The notes below the pieces were generated by a model. It was not told the DNA's origin. It saw only the letters and a program-made list of their open reading frames with translations, and did no database searches. From the NCBI GenBank assembly GCA_900239685.1, contig OENT01000533.1, forward strand, positions 1 to 64,000: DNA of 64,000 bases, read 5' to 3'. The position numbers and the translations under genes are program-made. Below are positions 11,780 through 25,171 of this stretch, in pieces; position 1 is the stretch's first letter, and each line of letters begins with the position of its first letter. This DNA comes from Rotaria macrura. Taxonomy: Eukaryota > Rotifera > Eurotatoria > Philodinida > Philodinidae.

Positions 11780-13094
11780 TCAAACTATGATCTCATCATT
11801 CGTCAAATTATTTTGATTGTAAATTTCTGCTAAAGTCATTGATTCTGAAATATTTGCTGTACCAAAGCCTAATTTATTCGACAATGTTTGTGCACTATTC
11901 ACATCAAGTTTGCGAAATTCATATTCAGCTATTAATCTGCCTTTCCGTAATAGAGCTTTATCGATCATTGTTAAATCACAATTGAATGTAGCTATGATTT
12001 GGCAATGCATTGCGTCACCGAGTAAACCATCCGATAAATTCAATATATTAGCAACAGCTTGGGATGCATTGTATTTTTTTTCATCACGATCACGTATTAT
12101 GTTTTCAGCATCCTCAATAATCAATACAGACTGAGGATGTTGTAATAAAAAAGTTAGAAAATCTGGTCTAGAAATATGTCGTGCCATATCTGGAGGAATG
12201 TAAATTAATTTTTTCTGTTTAATTTCTTCAATTAAATAACGAATGTAATGAGTTTTACCTACAAAAGATAATATGATAAAAACAAGTTTTAATGTGTGTT
12301 ATCGAAGAATAACATCAACTTACCACTGCCGGGCAGTCCATGTAATAGAACAATGCCTTTGCCATCTTTCTTATTGCATTCTTTAAGAATTTTGTCATGA
12401 ATGAGAACAAATTGTGGTCCATAATGCAAAGCTAAGTCAAAAATTATCGGTTTTTTAATTTTAACCTCTCTTAAGAAATATCGCTGATTTCCCTGCTGAC
12501 ATATCATGTTAAGTTTCATGTATCTCGATTCGTAGATTTGGAATTTCAAAAACTCTTGAGCCATCTTTTGAACTTCTAGGTTAAGTCCAGGCAGGTAATA
12601 GATTAGAATAGATTGTGATACAAGAAAATAATCATCCAAAATATCTGGAGAATACTGATTTGGATTTTGAACATCCGATTGTAAATATATCCGATTGAAA
12701 TACATCATGATACCATTTCCAAGATGACAGAGACGAAAGCTAAATATCAAAAATAAAAATACTTCTCCTATAAAAATTGACTTCATAAAAAATACTTTGC
12801 AAAGAATTGCTTTGATTTTATGTGATATGTTTGTGTAACAATATCATTTGTTGGGTTGTGCTCATATTCATTTTTCAAATATTTTAAAATTGATGGTACA
12901 TGAAATAAAGTATTATTCTCTGGCTTTGAACAATTTAATATACATGGATATGTCTTATAGTGAGCCAAATAGATTTTAATAACAGATACTTTTTCTCCAG
13001 GACGTTTTCGGACACAAATGTTTTGAAGGGCTTTTGCAGATAATGTAGGTAAATATCCGATATATTCATTTGAATCAATCGATAATTCCTCCAT
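11780..13094 (-). CDS. AAA-family ATPase resembling bacterial proteins
   Basis: Minus-strand exons 13094-12796, 12739-12324 and 12258-11780 give 397 residues. Introns of 56 and 65 bp keep frame exactly; the second splits the Walker A glycine codon. The C-terminal half is one AAA module: Walker A GLPGSGKT (234-241), Walker B VLIIEDAE (283-290), a conserved ASQAVANILNLSDGLLGD segment, sensor 1 IIATFN (326-331) and ALLRKGR (340-346), which may hold an arginine finger. The N-terminal half (about 1-225) has no domain I can name. From memory, segments such as LIYIPPDMA, IIEDAEN, LNLSDGLLGD and TLAEIYNQ are typical of AAA ATPases annotated in Bacteroidota, so horizontal acquisition is likely but untested. 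The substrate is unknown. Both flanks are long gene-free stretches. Confidence 0.82.
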
Positions 13095-16041
13095 GATATT
13101 ACAAGTTTGGCATTCGTAGAATTTTACAACTTATATAATGTAGAATTTCACGATGTGACGAAAGAACACGATGTAGTTCATGCATTACAATTGCAGAATT
13201 ATTTTTTCAGAAAAGAAAATACTTTTACTTTCTATTCTCTTCTTATCAACGGTTATTCGATGAGTCATTTATAGGGTTGCCAGTTGTTTACGACATATTA
13301 TGAAAGATCTTGATGATTAAATTTGAACTTTTAGAAAACGAGAGCATAACATTTATTTTGCTGTTGCGTCTTTTCTACTTTATCAACGTTCGCATAATTT
13401 CTCTTGCTACTATTGATAAGAGTATAGTGGAAAATAAAACTATTCTATATTTGTTCTTTGAAATGTATCAATATACAAATTTTCATTGCCGTTGACGTAC
13501 TAGCAAATGCACGAAGGACATTCATGGTTTCAGCAACGCTTCAACTATATCTTACAGAACATTTGCTTGAATTTTAATCTGTTTATCTACCATGCGGATA
13601 ATAGAAACACTTGAAATCGATGAAAGAAGTATCGTTTGTAATTCTGAGTATCATTCAAATAAAGTCCAATACTATGACGCGTTTACTGATTACTGAAGTT
13701 TTCTCAATGTTGAAAAACTTGAGAAAAGTATGTTCACCCCATCATGTAAATTTCTACAATTCATATTTATTTTTAAGTTCAAACGCTTTGTTTTTGATGT
13801 ATCACAAATCCACAGCTTTCAGATAAGATTTCATGAAAATATTCATAATGTTGCAGAAAATAGCTAGAATCTTAAATCGACTCTAACTTTTTCTCGTCGA
13901 CATTCATCACTCTGCATAGCATGAAAATGAGCAACATCATATACATACATCTTCATTTGTTTCCAGAAGAATATCTGAATTGTTAAATGATGTCTTACGT
14001 TCACTATGAAATGTACTATGAATAGATCATTCAACTGAATTGGACAATAGTCGACACACCATATACTGATGGTGCATTTACAAATATGATTATTGAGTGA
14101 AAAAACATCTTGAGCAAGTTGAATTCATATAAGCATATGAAATGATTGGTCAGTCGTTCTTACACAAGAATATATCTCAAGTAGAGTCGAAATACTTGAT
14201 TGAACTATATCGACCAATAAAATCTTCAAGCTTTTTTTTCATGGGAACAGTTATAATCAATTAATCTATTATCGAATATAAAATAAATACACATATCCTA
14301 TAGATTACATTTAAAATACGAAAGAAAAATTATAGAACAGCTAAATATTCATTAGAAAACTTGGAGTTATTTCATATGGAGTAATTGATACTAATAATTA
14401 ATTGAACATATACGTAAGTTTCCGAAGGTAACAAGCAAATGACAATAACGGAAGATATTGCTCACTTGAAACTTATCGTTGAGAAGTAAACTGTTGACAT
14501 AGAAACATATAAGACTTACTAAACATCGTCTGATCGATTAAATCATTACTTTGAAAATTGCTATAAAGTTCATCTAATTATATCTATATGTATATGCTAT
14601 CATGGTAATAGTTATGTGACATTTAATAAGTATTCTAAGATCAGCAGTGCATCAGTTTAGTCTTAGTCGACAAATCCATACTTGAATAATAACAATATCT
14701 ATATATATGAAATAAGAAAACAAAGTTATAATGACCTAATGATATCGTCTCATGAAGATAATTGAGTAAGATTAAAAATGAAAACATGATCATCAAATCA
14801 CCGTAGTGTCTTATTGTGCACAGAAACTATGATCATATAGTACTGGAAATCAGAAAAAGAGATATTCTATTGTAAATCTAATTGTTGTTTTCTTCTAATA
14901 AGTAATATTGAAAAGTAAATGAAATTCTTAGGAAAAATAGGCTTGACTATTTCACTTAGTTCACAGAGAAACACTATTCTCACATCTACAAGTTCAGATT
15001 GTATTTCGAATATTCAATTTAGACATTCTCTTGACTTGAATCCAATTCTTGATTAATATGTTCATAGATAGGAATATTGTCTCAAAAGAAAAACGTACAT
15101 GTTTATTGACAAAATGTATCAACAACATGCAAACATGATACTTCGATGATTGAGAAATATCTATTAACTTATTAATGAGTAATGTAACAATTGAATATCA
15201 GTATACTTTCTCTAGTATTTCAAGCTAGTTTTACCCACAAAAATAACATTTTGTTAAGCTCTTGTATATAGAATAATGAATGTGAGAAACATTGGCATTT
15301 CACTACGTGCTTATCAAACGATGATCGGAAGTAGATGATATGAATGGTCTAGTCATATCTCTTGGTATTCTTCATAAAATTGTGTTTTTATAATCAAAAA
15401 TTTCACCATTTTATTGCTTTCTATACTCACTGAGTCTCAACATTCGCAACATTGTATAAGAACCTTATCAAGAAATTACATTTGTAAAAGAAGATTGTCA
15501 ATGTATGCCATCTACGTCAATCCTGTGAAAAATGATTGGTTCTGTTAAAGTGTTACGTATATGAATCCACTCGTGCTGTCCTTGCTTACATGTATGTTCC
15601 GTTGTCAAGAGAAATTTAGATGAGAAGATCTATGATGAATGCTATGATTTGTCTCGTTCCATGTTGCTAATTTATTTTGATGTTATGATTTGTCATTTAT
15701 ACCCGTAAATTTGATTACAAATGACACTACCAGCTGGTATATATTGAAATATGGGTGATACATCATAGTAGAAGATATTTTTCAAGCAAATATGTTAGCG
15801 AATGCTCGATGTTCTCATAAAGAACTATGCTTGGTATTCCTATGTATCAGCGACACCCATACTCTTTAATCTATTCTGTCATTTCGACTTATTTGTTGGT
15901 AGAATGTTGTCGATCTGCAGAAGAACACAGTCATAGTTAGATTATTGTGGAGATTAGCGTCAGCTGACACACATATTTGTTTACGTATCTTAAAATATGA
16001 AATAATTTATTATGATAATATTGATTGTAGTATTATTTTAG
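13095..16041. other. Long gene-free stretch
   Basis: AT-rich with stops in every frame. No exon with family similarity was found. A candidate first exon for the downstream phosphatase is 15792-15833 (ATG, 14 codons, phase-0 donor before gtattc), but nothing independent supports it. Confidence 0.4.
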
Positions 16042-16884
16042 ATTTTAAAAACGGGTACCTCAAAATCTAAACCTAGAAAAAAGCCGAACGCCGATGCTTC
16101 GTCTGACAATCAGCAAGTATCCAGCGTTGAATTCGGTTCATCTGCCGGCTTTATGGAAGATTATTTACGAAATTCATTCGAGGCAACAGATAATGAACTA
16201 GGGTATCTTAAACATGTATTAGATCTGAGATCAAAAGCTCGTCAACCATTAACATCCGAACGAAGTGGCTATAGTTATCCGTCAGTTGTTATTGATAATT
16301 TCCTGTATCACGGTGACTTGGGTCATGCATCAAATATAGGTTTACTTAATAGTCTAGGTATCCGACATATTGTCAATGTATGCGATTGTTCGTTGGACAA
16401 ATTAATCGTAGAAAATTTCAATGTTCTATGGATTAATTTATATGATGAACTTCAAGCTGATATAAAAATACATTTCGATGTAACAAACGAATTTCTTTAT
16501 AATTGTAAACAGAGAAAAGAAAAAGTTTTAGTTCATTGTCAAATGGGAATATCTCGTTCATCAACTATTGTTCTTGCATATTTAATGAAGTGAGTTTAAC
16601 ACGAATAAAAAACACTAATATCTAAACTAAATGAATTTTGTAATTTTCATTTTACGTTTTTTAGATATCATCATGATACACTTTACAAAGCGTATGACTA
16701 TTTACTAGAGCGACGTCGTATGGCTGCACCAAATATATCTTTCTTTCTTCAGTTAATACGTTATGAAAATGAATTGCGTGCGAGCAAAGAAATCGATGAA
16801 ACAGAAAATAATGATGATAAACAAAATCCCATTGAAAATCTTGATCCGAAACAATATCCAGTGTTAGGATATCGCAATAAATAA
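16042..16884 (+). CDS. Atypical dual-specificity protein phosphatase
   Basis: Exons 16042-16589 and 16665-16884. The catalytic signature HCxxGxxRS is intact as HCQMGISRS; the Cys is residue 129 counted from the ATG at 16153. A plausible general-acid Asp lies in NLYDE, and the typical AYDYLLERRRMAAPN helix follows, as in slingshot-like and atypical DUSPs. It should dephosphorylate phospho-Ser/Thr/Tyr proteins; the substrate cannot be inferred. An in-frame TAG ends exactly at the acceptor (16039-16041), so the exon begins at 16042. Its first 37 codons encode a Lys/Ser-rich disordered segment without Met, so either an upstream first exon exists or translation starts at 16153. The acidic tail ends at TAA. 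ZMYND10 starts 211 bp downstream on the same strand. Confidence 0.85.
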
Positions 16885-17095
16885 ATGCAGCAATAAAGCG
16901 AATACGTAGATGCTTCTATTTTTTTTTTAATATATACATTCTTGATTGATACGGTGCTAAAAATTAATAGTGTTTTATTTATGATCTAATTTTTTAATAC
17001 TAAAATATGTAGCCGTTAAAATTTTTTTGTGTCCTTCTTTCTATTGAAAGATCGGTGAAATAAATGAATCAATAATAGCTTACTTATAATTTTAG

Positions 17096-20000
17096 ATGAG
17101 TGATGATCAAGTTGTTCTACTTTCAACAGAAGTCGATGCCTTTGTAAAAGCACTAGAATCATTTGAAGTTGAAGACGTAGGAAAGTCAAGGTATGAGATG
17201 TTTTCTAAATATGAATTTTTCAAAGGTTTTATTTGTTTCTTTTCAGATGGCATACGCAGCATGAATATATTGAAAAATTAAATATGCAAGCTGTTCTTGA
17301 TGCAAATCGAAATGTACATGAATATGTACGAGAAGTTATAGTCAGCGATGATAAAGTAAATTATTTCTTTCTTTTAAATCAATTAGATCTGAAGAGATTG
17401 AAAGATTGAGTTCTGATATAGTGTTAAAGAATTCCTTTTTGAAAAACATTGATTGATATTTTCGAATAGTTTTTGTTGCATCTTTAATGGAGAGGCTTTC
17501 GCATGTGAAACATGACGTAGATACTTTGATTGATTACAAAAAAAGTGTTTTATTCTGTCGAATTCGAAGTACATCTATTAGAATGATACGTTCTTGACAC
17601 GAGGTCTTTGATCATAGACTAGTAATATTTGCTTTCTGAGATAATAAGATTTAATTAAATTTATCACCAGTTTATTTCAACACAATGCACTCAAATTTTA
17701 CAGAAACGCTTTACCTACTGCTCTGATTTAGTTGTCTACAACAGAGTTTAGCTCGAGGCAGTCTACTGAAGCATATATTAAACAGTTCTTTGGATTATCG
17801 TAATGTTATTTTTAATGTTTATGTATTTTAGCTTCCTATTCTTGTCTCTCAATTAATAACAACTGAAATTTGGCGAGATAAAATATTTCGTGAACTAATT
17901 GCAATACGATTCGAACCACGTGTCACGTTTTCGATATATCTCATCGTATGTTAATATTTAAAACAATGCAAATGACTTGATAGATATAATTTTATTCTTT
18001 ACTATTTCAGTTTTATCATGAAGCATGTATTGTTAATTTACTCGAAACACTCATGTATCATGAAGATGTTTGTACTTCATTCGATGATCAAATACTAGAT
18101 GTTGTTGATTATAGTTATCGTTTACTAACAGAAATAATACGAAAATTAAAGCACGAGTATGATTACAAAATCGATCTATCTGTTCTTCTTTTTGTTTCTT
18201 AGTAACAGATTGAATACTTTAGAGAACAACGAACTCGCCATAAAAAATCAAATGAAAATGATAATTCATTAAATGATATGCCTGAAAGCATCAAAGTAAG
18301 ACAATTTAAAAAATCCATGTATGCATATTTCCGAAGCCGAAATTTGAATCGAATGTTACATGGGCTTTATCAATACTCTATTTTTTTAATTGATCGATCT
18401 AGCCTGCATGATTGAGTTGAAATTCGTAGCTAACAAAGAAGTTGATATCATTCTTGTCCGATAACCATTATCATATATTCATCTTTGAATGAAATAAATC
18501 AATTTTCGTAGGAACTTTTGACTCAAGAAGAAACGCTTCGATTCGATATGGGAATGAAAATGTTAAGCATTGTTCGATATATCTGTGATTGTTTATCAAA
18601 GTATGTCATACCATAAATGTATATGATTGTAATAAATTTACTTATTTTAGACTACCAATAAGTGTAACGACACGTTTACTCGATAATTTTGATTTTATTT
18701 TATTACTTGTTGATTTTATTGAAATGAAACCATGGGAAAAAACTCTTGATGATGGTAATTTATTTGACTGTATCATTCGTTTGGTGATGCTCATCATTGC
18801 TTCTAGGTACATTTATGAGACATATTGAGGGTAAATGGCAGAAAACATCAATCGAAGATCGATATCTAATACCAAAAATCGAAGGTCAAGTTTGGCTAGC
18901 TCTTTATCAGTTGCTACTTAGCCCGCATTGTTTACAAAAATATGAATATACAGATTACAATAAAAATCGTATAACTAAATTACGTGCACATCTAAATGAA
19001 GTTATTCTTGATCAAATGCCTCATCTTATACAATTACAACGTTTTCTTGAACAATTAAGTTTTATGGAACCACCAACTGTTAAAAAACAATTCGTTTTAG
19101 AACAAGTAATAACATAGAACTATTGCAAATAAGAGCAGAAAATCACTTTTAATTGATGTCTATATATATATATATATCTTAGGTTGCTGAATTATACGAT
19201 CGAATCATGCGAAAATACAAAAATCAATGGCGTACTATAGCTGAAATACAAGCTAAAACTGTTTTAAATCCAAGCGAATCTGAAGCACGCCAACAAGCCA
19301 CGCGGTAGATAAGTTTTTTTTTCAAACTCATGCATCTAGTAATGTTTGCTGTTTTTCTATATTAGTTGGGCAAATACTATGAATTTTGATATACTTGAAA
19401 CAATTATTAATGATGCGCCTAAATGTGCCATATGTGGTGAACAAGCTACTAAACGTTGTTCACGTTGTCAACGTGAATGGTATTGTCGACGGTAAGAATA
19501 CCTCAAGATTTTTGTATTCGTTAGAAAAAATATCAATTCTAGAAGGAATCTTAATAACATTTCATAAATAGCAAAACTTTCATGTTAAACTATGTACTCA
19601 TGAAAAATGTGTCAAAACATACTGATATTTCTTATTGAATTCAAACTTTCTTTTCATATGAAATGCACTGTATGGATTAGTTCTTTTTCTTTAGTTTAGA
19701 AAAGCAATGCATGTTTCAGTTAATTTTGATACTTTTACTTCTCTATCTCAATGGAAAAATAAAAGAGACATTTTTTTTCTAGTATCTATAAAACATATTA
19801 AATTTGCAGTATTTTTCACTTCGCTTAAGATACCCTCTGGAAATATTTGGAACTTTTCCCAACAAATTATTCTCGAAAAATCTCAAATAGAGAAGTGAGA
19901 ACTATCCATGAATCGTTGTTGAGCAATTTAAATTACAATCTGTTTCCTTCATGCAGCAAAACAATCGTTTTTTTTCTCGACTCAAGTCTATTTCCCCCTT

Positions 20001-20970
20001 TCACAATGATCGAAATTAAAATGAGCGTACTCTCGAGAATACTTTGAAATTCGATCTTTAGCAGTCGGTATCATTAAAATGATCGACAATTCGCTTTTGT
20101 TGCTTTCTTCGTTGTTTATCTTTTTATAATCATACATTTCGTAAATCCTAAAAAGATCCGTGGACAGAATAGCTAGCTTATGGCCGTTTTTTGGATTTAT
20201 CATTTTCATGCGCATCAAAAAAAGTCATTTCTATAAATATAGAACTAATTTTTGATAGTTTTTCGAAGTAGTGCAACCATGCTTTCTTTTCATCTGCAGA
20301 AAAAGTTTTAAGTATTGAAAACGTCAGGCCAACACTACATTCACATATGTATATGGCATCGAAAAGAAGCCAATTTCAATACATTCTACTATTAGGATAT
20401 AAATGAATATTCTCATTCTCTCATAATCGGTTTTTGAATCATTGTCATTGAATAGCTCTTAAGTGCACCACGATATACCGACTTTCTGTGCAAATATAAT
20501 CTCTTCAGTATGAATCTAAATTGTTTGAAAATTTCCATAAGATATGAATGAATATCATCTATGATTACTTTATCAAGGAAAAAAAGCAAGATTTTTCAGA
20601 AAAATCCTGCTTTCTAGCACAACAATTAAGACGTAGTGATAACTATCGAGTATCAGAGTACTGTTCTAAGCTAATTCTCTTTTGAGTATCGAAAGACTGA
20701 TCATCCATCTACGTATACAACACGGGAGATCTAATTTGAATAGAAATATTTCGATAAAAACTTCAAATTTACCGCATAGAAAATCTAAACAAAGTTCGTT
20801 GTTATGTTTTCTATTTATCTGAACTTTAGAAACAGAATATTTTCTTCGGAACTGCTTACTATTTTATATTTTTCAGTGAATGTCAAGTTAAACATTGGTC
20901 AAAACATAAGACGATGTGTGATATGATCGTTGAACTAGCAAAATGCGAACCTCCAGAGAATTCTCAATGA
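17096..20970 (+). CDS. ZMYND10: ZMYND10, MYND-zinc-finger dynein-arm assembly factor
   Basis: Eleven exons: 17096-17190, 17247-17355, 17832-17945, 18011-18156, 18223-18295, 18512-18600, 18651-18754, 18807-19105, 19183-19304, 19366-19491 and 20877-20970, giving 456 residues (human 440). In animals ZMYND10 is a cytoplasmic co-chaperone for assembly of axonemal dynein arms. Matches run along the protein, for example EGQVWLALYQLLLSPH and SEARQQATRWA. The C-terminus holds a complete MYND finger: C404, C407, C415, C418, C424, C428, H436 and C440. The ATG follows an ...attttag acceptor directly (AG 17094-17095), so the first AUG may be exposed by trans-splicing. Intron 4 must use the AG at 18221-18222; nearer AGs break the frame. 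The last intron is 1,385 bp. It implies motile cilia, in keeping with the STPG1-like gene. Confidence 0.93.
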
Positions 20971-22268
20971 TACGTTGTCTGATAAATCAATAATTATCCG
21001 TCCAATCTGTTTTGTTTTTTTATTTCACATCACTTTGACTGTTACTTATTGTTTCTTTAAAAGACAAAATAAAAGCATTTTACCAATAAAAATAATAAAT
21101 AAACGTGTATGTATTCACTGTGAACAAAAAATAAAATTAAAAGCTATTGAGCTGTTGTCCAACCATATCCTTAGATGATTACTCAATGATACTTTAGCTT
21201 TATATTAGTTCAAACAAGATATATCAAATATGATCCTTGGAATGTGGATAATGACCTTTTTGAACATACTTTAAATTAAAAAAACTAACAAGTAAATCTA
21301 CGAACAACGAATAGATCATAATTGCTGTTCATTCAAATAGAAAAATGACTTTAATCATGCCATATATCAACAAACAACATACTTATCAATAATTTGAAGC
21401 AGATCGGATTTCTAGAAAAAAATAGAATCACGATTTCAAAATACTTAATTTACGTTCATATCAATGCAGATTTCTCGCTTGCAATCTTTTACTATTCAGT
21501 TTAAAGTAAATAAACAAACACGAACGTTATTGATCAATTCAATTTACTATCGAAAAATCACTAGAATGTGAGTTGACAAGAATTCGTATACGGACGAAAA
21601 TGCACCTGTCTATTGAGGAACTTTATTTTTTCGAGACGAATGATTTCGAGAGGATATTCATTCGATCTTTGACTAACATTTAGAAACAACTGATTTTATG
21701 AAAACTTCATGATCATTTTCTTTACATCATGATCTGAAGTACTTTCCAGCATGGGCTGACAATAGGGTTCTATCATGTAAACATGATGAAACCATCTAAG
21801 AGCCTATCGAATGTTATGCTGTATACAAATTTAGATGAATTGACGTGAAATGTGACGTTTCCTCTAGCCATTATCTTATGAACAGTAACACTAGAATTCT
21901 CCTAAGATAAGTTGAAAATATATCTTGGATAGCGAAGAGCTATATTTCTCTTAGAGCTCGTTTTCTAAATTATAAAACTAAGTAAAAATTGATTTAGTCT
22001 ACATTCAACACCATTTTGCCTTTCTTTTTCGAACAATTCATCTTTTTTTAAATGAACGATCACTGTTTTACGAAGTTGAACTCGTTTCGGGTTATTTTAT
22101 CATTATATAGAAAAGAAGAACAGTAGAATTTTGAATAAATGACATACGTCAAGTATTTCCATAAACGAGAATAATACGCATGTTTCATTATATTAATTTA
22201 CAGATAATGATAAATAAAGTGTTAAAAATGTTCTGTCATCACCTACTGATGACATCTGTTGAGTGTCT
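20971..22268. other. Intergenic, no gene seen
   Basis: AT-rich region between ZMYND10 and the F-box gene. Short open frames (for example 20975-21178) show no family similarity. It presumably holds the ZMYND10 3' UTR and the F-box gene promoter. Confidence 0.4.
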
Positions 22269-25171
22269 ATGAAGGAGTCGTTGCCAGAGAATGAACAAGA
22301 AAATGATGGAGTAATAGAGATACTATCAACAGTTTTTAACACTAATGAAATGTCGAACTCGAAACCGATCAAACATAGCTCTTCAAATCGATCACTAAAT
22401 AGTACGACAACTAAAAAACCAACAATATTTCCACTACCTAATGCTACAAAACCTCGTTATATGGTTTCGAAAAAGATTGAAACCACTGAATTGCCTGATG
22501 ATGTTCTACTGTATATCTTTCGTTTTCTATCACCAATTGATTTACTCAATATAGGTGTTGTCTGTCGGCGATGGTAAGTTGTTTAACTTTCCATTGCTTT
22601 TTCAAGTAGAATATTGAAACTATACAAGTACCTAACTGAATTGAATACCTCAGTTTCGACGTATATGGAGATTCATCATTTGTGCATCGATCTTAGAATA
22701 ACCTTCTATGAACTTAATCCTATATCAAGTATTTTCAATCGAATAAAAGTATCGGGTGTTATAAAAGTGCACAATGAAATTAATTATAAAGTATCACAGA
22801 CGATTCATAGAATACTAAAAATGTCATTAATAATAGGGAACTGGGGGACCACCTTTTCTTGGTCCCTGTCCCAATCCTAGTTCTGGTTAAGATTTTCTAT
22901 AGCTTTTGAACCCAATTTTGTGAAACATGATTTGAAAGGGGAGTTTAAGTGTTTAGAGTTGAAATTTTTGACTCAGCCCTGTTGCCTTTCCTCAGATCGT
23001 TACCGAAGCATCTCCCCTCCCGATCACAGACCATGACAGAAGGGTTTTAGAGACGTTACAAATCCTGATAGATACAACTTCCCAATCAGTCGTAGACTGT
23101 GACTGACGTTATCGATATACGAACAAAACCGGAAGCCAATGAAATATAATCTTTGTAGACGAACGTCTTCTTTGATGTGATTCTAGAGAATAAGTTAAAT
23201 GGTTGGGAGTTATTATTTCACAAGATAGATCATAAGAAACAATTTTCAAGTACTCAGCAACATTAATTAAATCGTGTTTCACATTTGAACCCAGCGGGAA
23301 TAGCACTAACACTTTCCTTAAGAGCAAGCAATTTTGTGCAAGATTAAGCAAGAATTTTCAGATGTTTTTTCATAAAATGAGACAACAGGACTTTCTTGAT
23401 ACGTTATAGGTACCGGGAGCACTATGTTGTTCCCTAATTAATACACAATCTTCATCAGTAGCATGCAAGACTCGTTTTATTTCTAACAATGATGTTATGA
23501 TGCGTACGTAAATAAATAAATCTTTTTGATAATTATATAAATAATTGAATTATTTTATCAGTATCTTTTGTATCAGACTTCGGACATAGTCTGGCCTAGA
23601 TTCAAGTCAGATATCTATCTCGAACTTGTTCTTGTAACCTATTCATAAAAATTATTCATGAAAAGAACACTGACGTGATGATCGAAATTCTTTTTGTAAC
23701 ATAACTGTTGTATGATCTTTTACTAGCTTTTTCTTCAAATAAAAACTGATGTTTACTAATAGGTACTTGTTATTTTTCTCTTTGATTTCTAATCTATATG
23801 ACAAAAAAAAGCATGAGATTTCATCAAACATTACATAAAAAGAAATTAAAAATTTCTTTGTGGTATTCATTCCTTGAATTTAGAATAGTTTAATTTTGTT
23901 TTGCTGTTAGGTATTCCGTCTCACAAGATGAAAGCCTATGGCGTTCATTAGTTTTCTCCTACGGACTTCATCCAATAACATCAACATCAACAAGTAAACA
24001 ACGAATACAAGCATACTTAAAGCAGCAAATAACAACTCAATTGGAATCTCTGTTTTCTATTAAATTTGATGTATTAAAATCTTACACTGGGATTCCTGAT
24101 TATCAAAAAATATTTGATAAACGTGGCAAACAATTCTCCTTTCTTCTTACATTTTGCGATGATAAACATAATATAATATGGTCTCAAAAATATGACACAA
24201 TTAAATTTTTTGATACAAGTCTATCCATTCGATGGCTGGAAATCACCAAACCAGAATGTTTATCTCGTGTACATTATATTCGTCTTTTTTCAATTGTCTC
24301 CATCGATATATATACACGTCCGAATCGTACACGTTTACCAAAATCGAATGAAACATTATCTTCAATTACACAACGGCCAATGCAACATACGCAAAACATT
24401 CAATCTCTATTACATGAATATACATTTGATTGGAATTCCCTGAAAACAAAATCTATATCAATAACAAATGATAACAAATCACCTATTCGTGTATCAAAAT
24501 TATCGAATGAAGATGATTTCTTGATAGCAACTTATGAACAAGATAAATCATTTGCATTTCTTGTTTTTAATATTAATTATTTATCTTTGCATGAACTTAT
24601 TTTCAGTGGTCTTCGTAGAATGAATTCGGCGTCTAATAAACAACCATTGTCTCAAATGATTGTTCCAAATCGTTTTCCTAAATCTAATGATCTTGAAGTG
24701 TCAGTTTTTATTTGTTTTCGAAATATGACAGCAATCTTTCTTCGACATCGTTTTCTCAATTGTCGATTAAAATTTTCAAACACACCTGTAATAGAATTAA
24801 TACGTACAACGGATATGTCACAAGAACTAGGGCCTGAATTAGAAGATTTACCGAAATTCAATTGGAAAACAGGTCTTTTCAAAGGAACTATTAATGATAT
24901 ATTTCTTATTGATGTTGTTGTTCTCAATGAACGTAAACATGTTGCATTTATTGTAACTCTTCCGGCTACACTAACATCGGCTAATGAAAACGAACATGGT
25001 CAAGGCAAAGATTATATTCTTTCATCAAATGTATGGAATATAACAGCTGTATCACAGTGCAATAATCGTATTCGTCTCGATGGTACAATAATGAAACTTG
25101 ACAATGAATATTGTGCTCTCGGACAAGATTCACAATCATGGCATTTACAAAATATGACATGCTCTTTTTAA
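22269..25171 (+). CDS. FBXO15: FBXO15-like F-box protein
   Basis: Two exons, 22269-22573 and 23911-25171, separated by a 1,337-bp intron, give 521 residues. The N-terminus is Ser/Thr/Asn-rich and disordered (about 1-75). The F-box (about 76-110) contains ELPDDVLLYIFRFLSPIDLL, followed by VCRRW split by the intron and then DESLWRSL, as in substrate receptors of SCF ubiquitin ligases. The long C-terminal region matches vertebrate FBXO15: a YTGIPDYQ segment near the start and FNWKTGLFKGTINDIFLIDV near the end (vertebrate: LSWKTDIFDG...MMDVTLLDE). Substrates are unknown. The ATG at 22269 is the first Met in the open frame. The gene lies alone, about 1.3 kb downstream of ZMYND10. Confidence 0.8.
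22574..23910 (+). other. Long intron of the FBXO15-like gene
   Basis: 1,337 bp between good donor (gtaagtt) and acceptor (tgctgttag) sites. The segment from about 22840 to 23060 is less AT-rich than its surroundings (for example ctgggggaccacc), with no recognisable coding or repeat content; it could be an old insertion. Confidence 0.4.

Noticed and set aside
18157-18222. Apparent frameshift in ZMYND10 between exons 4 and 5
   Set aside because: Using the AGs near 18190-18220 breaks the frame, but the AG at 18221-18222 (ctttag) gives a 66-bp intron with correct phase, so no frameshift is needed.
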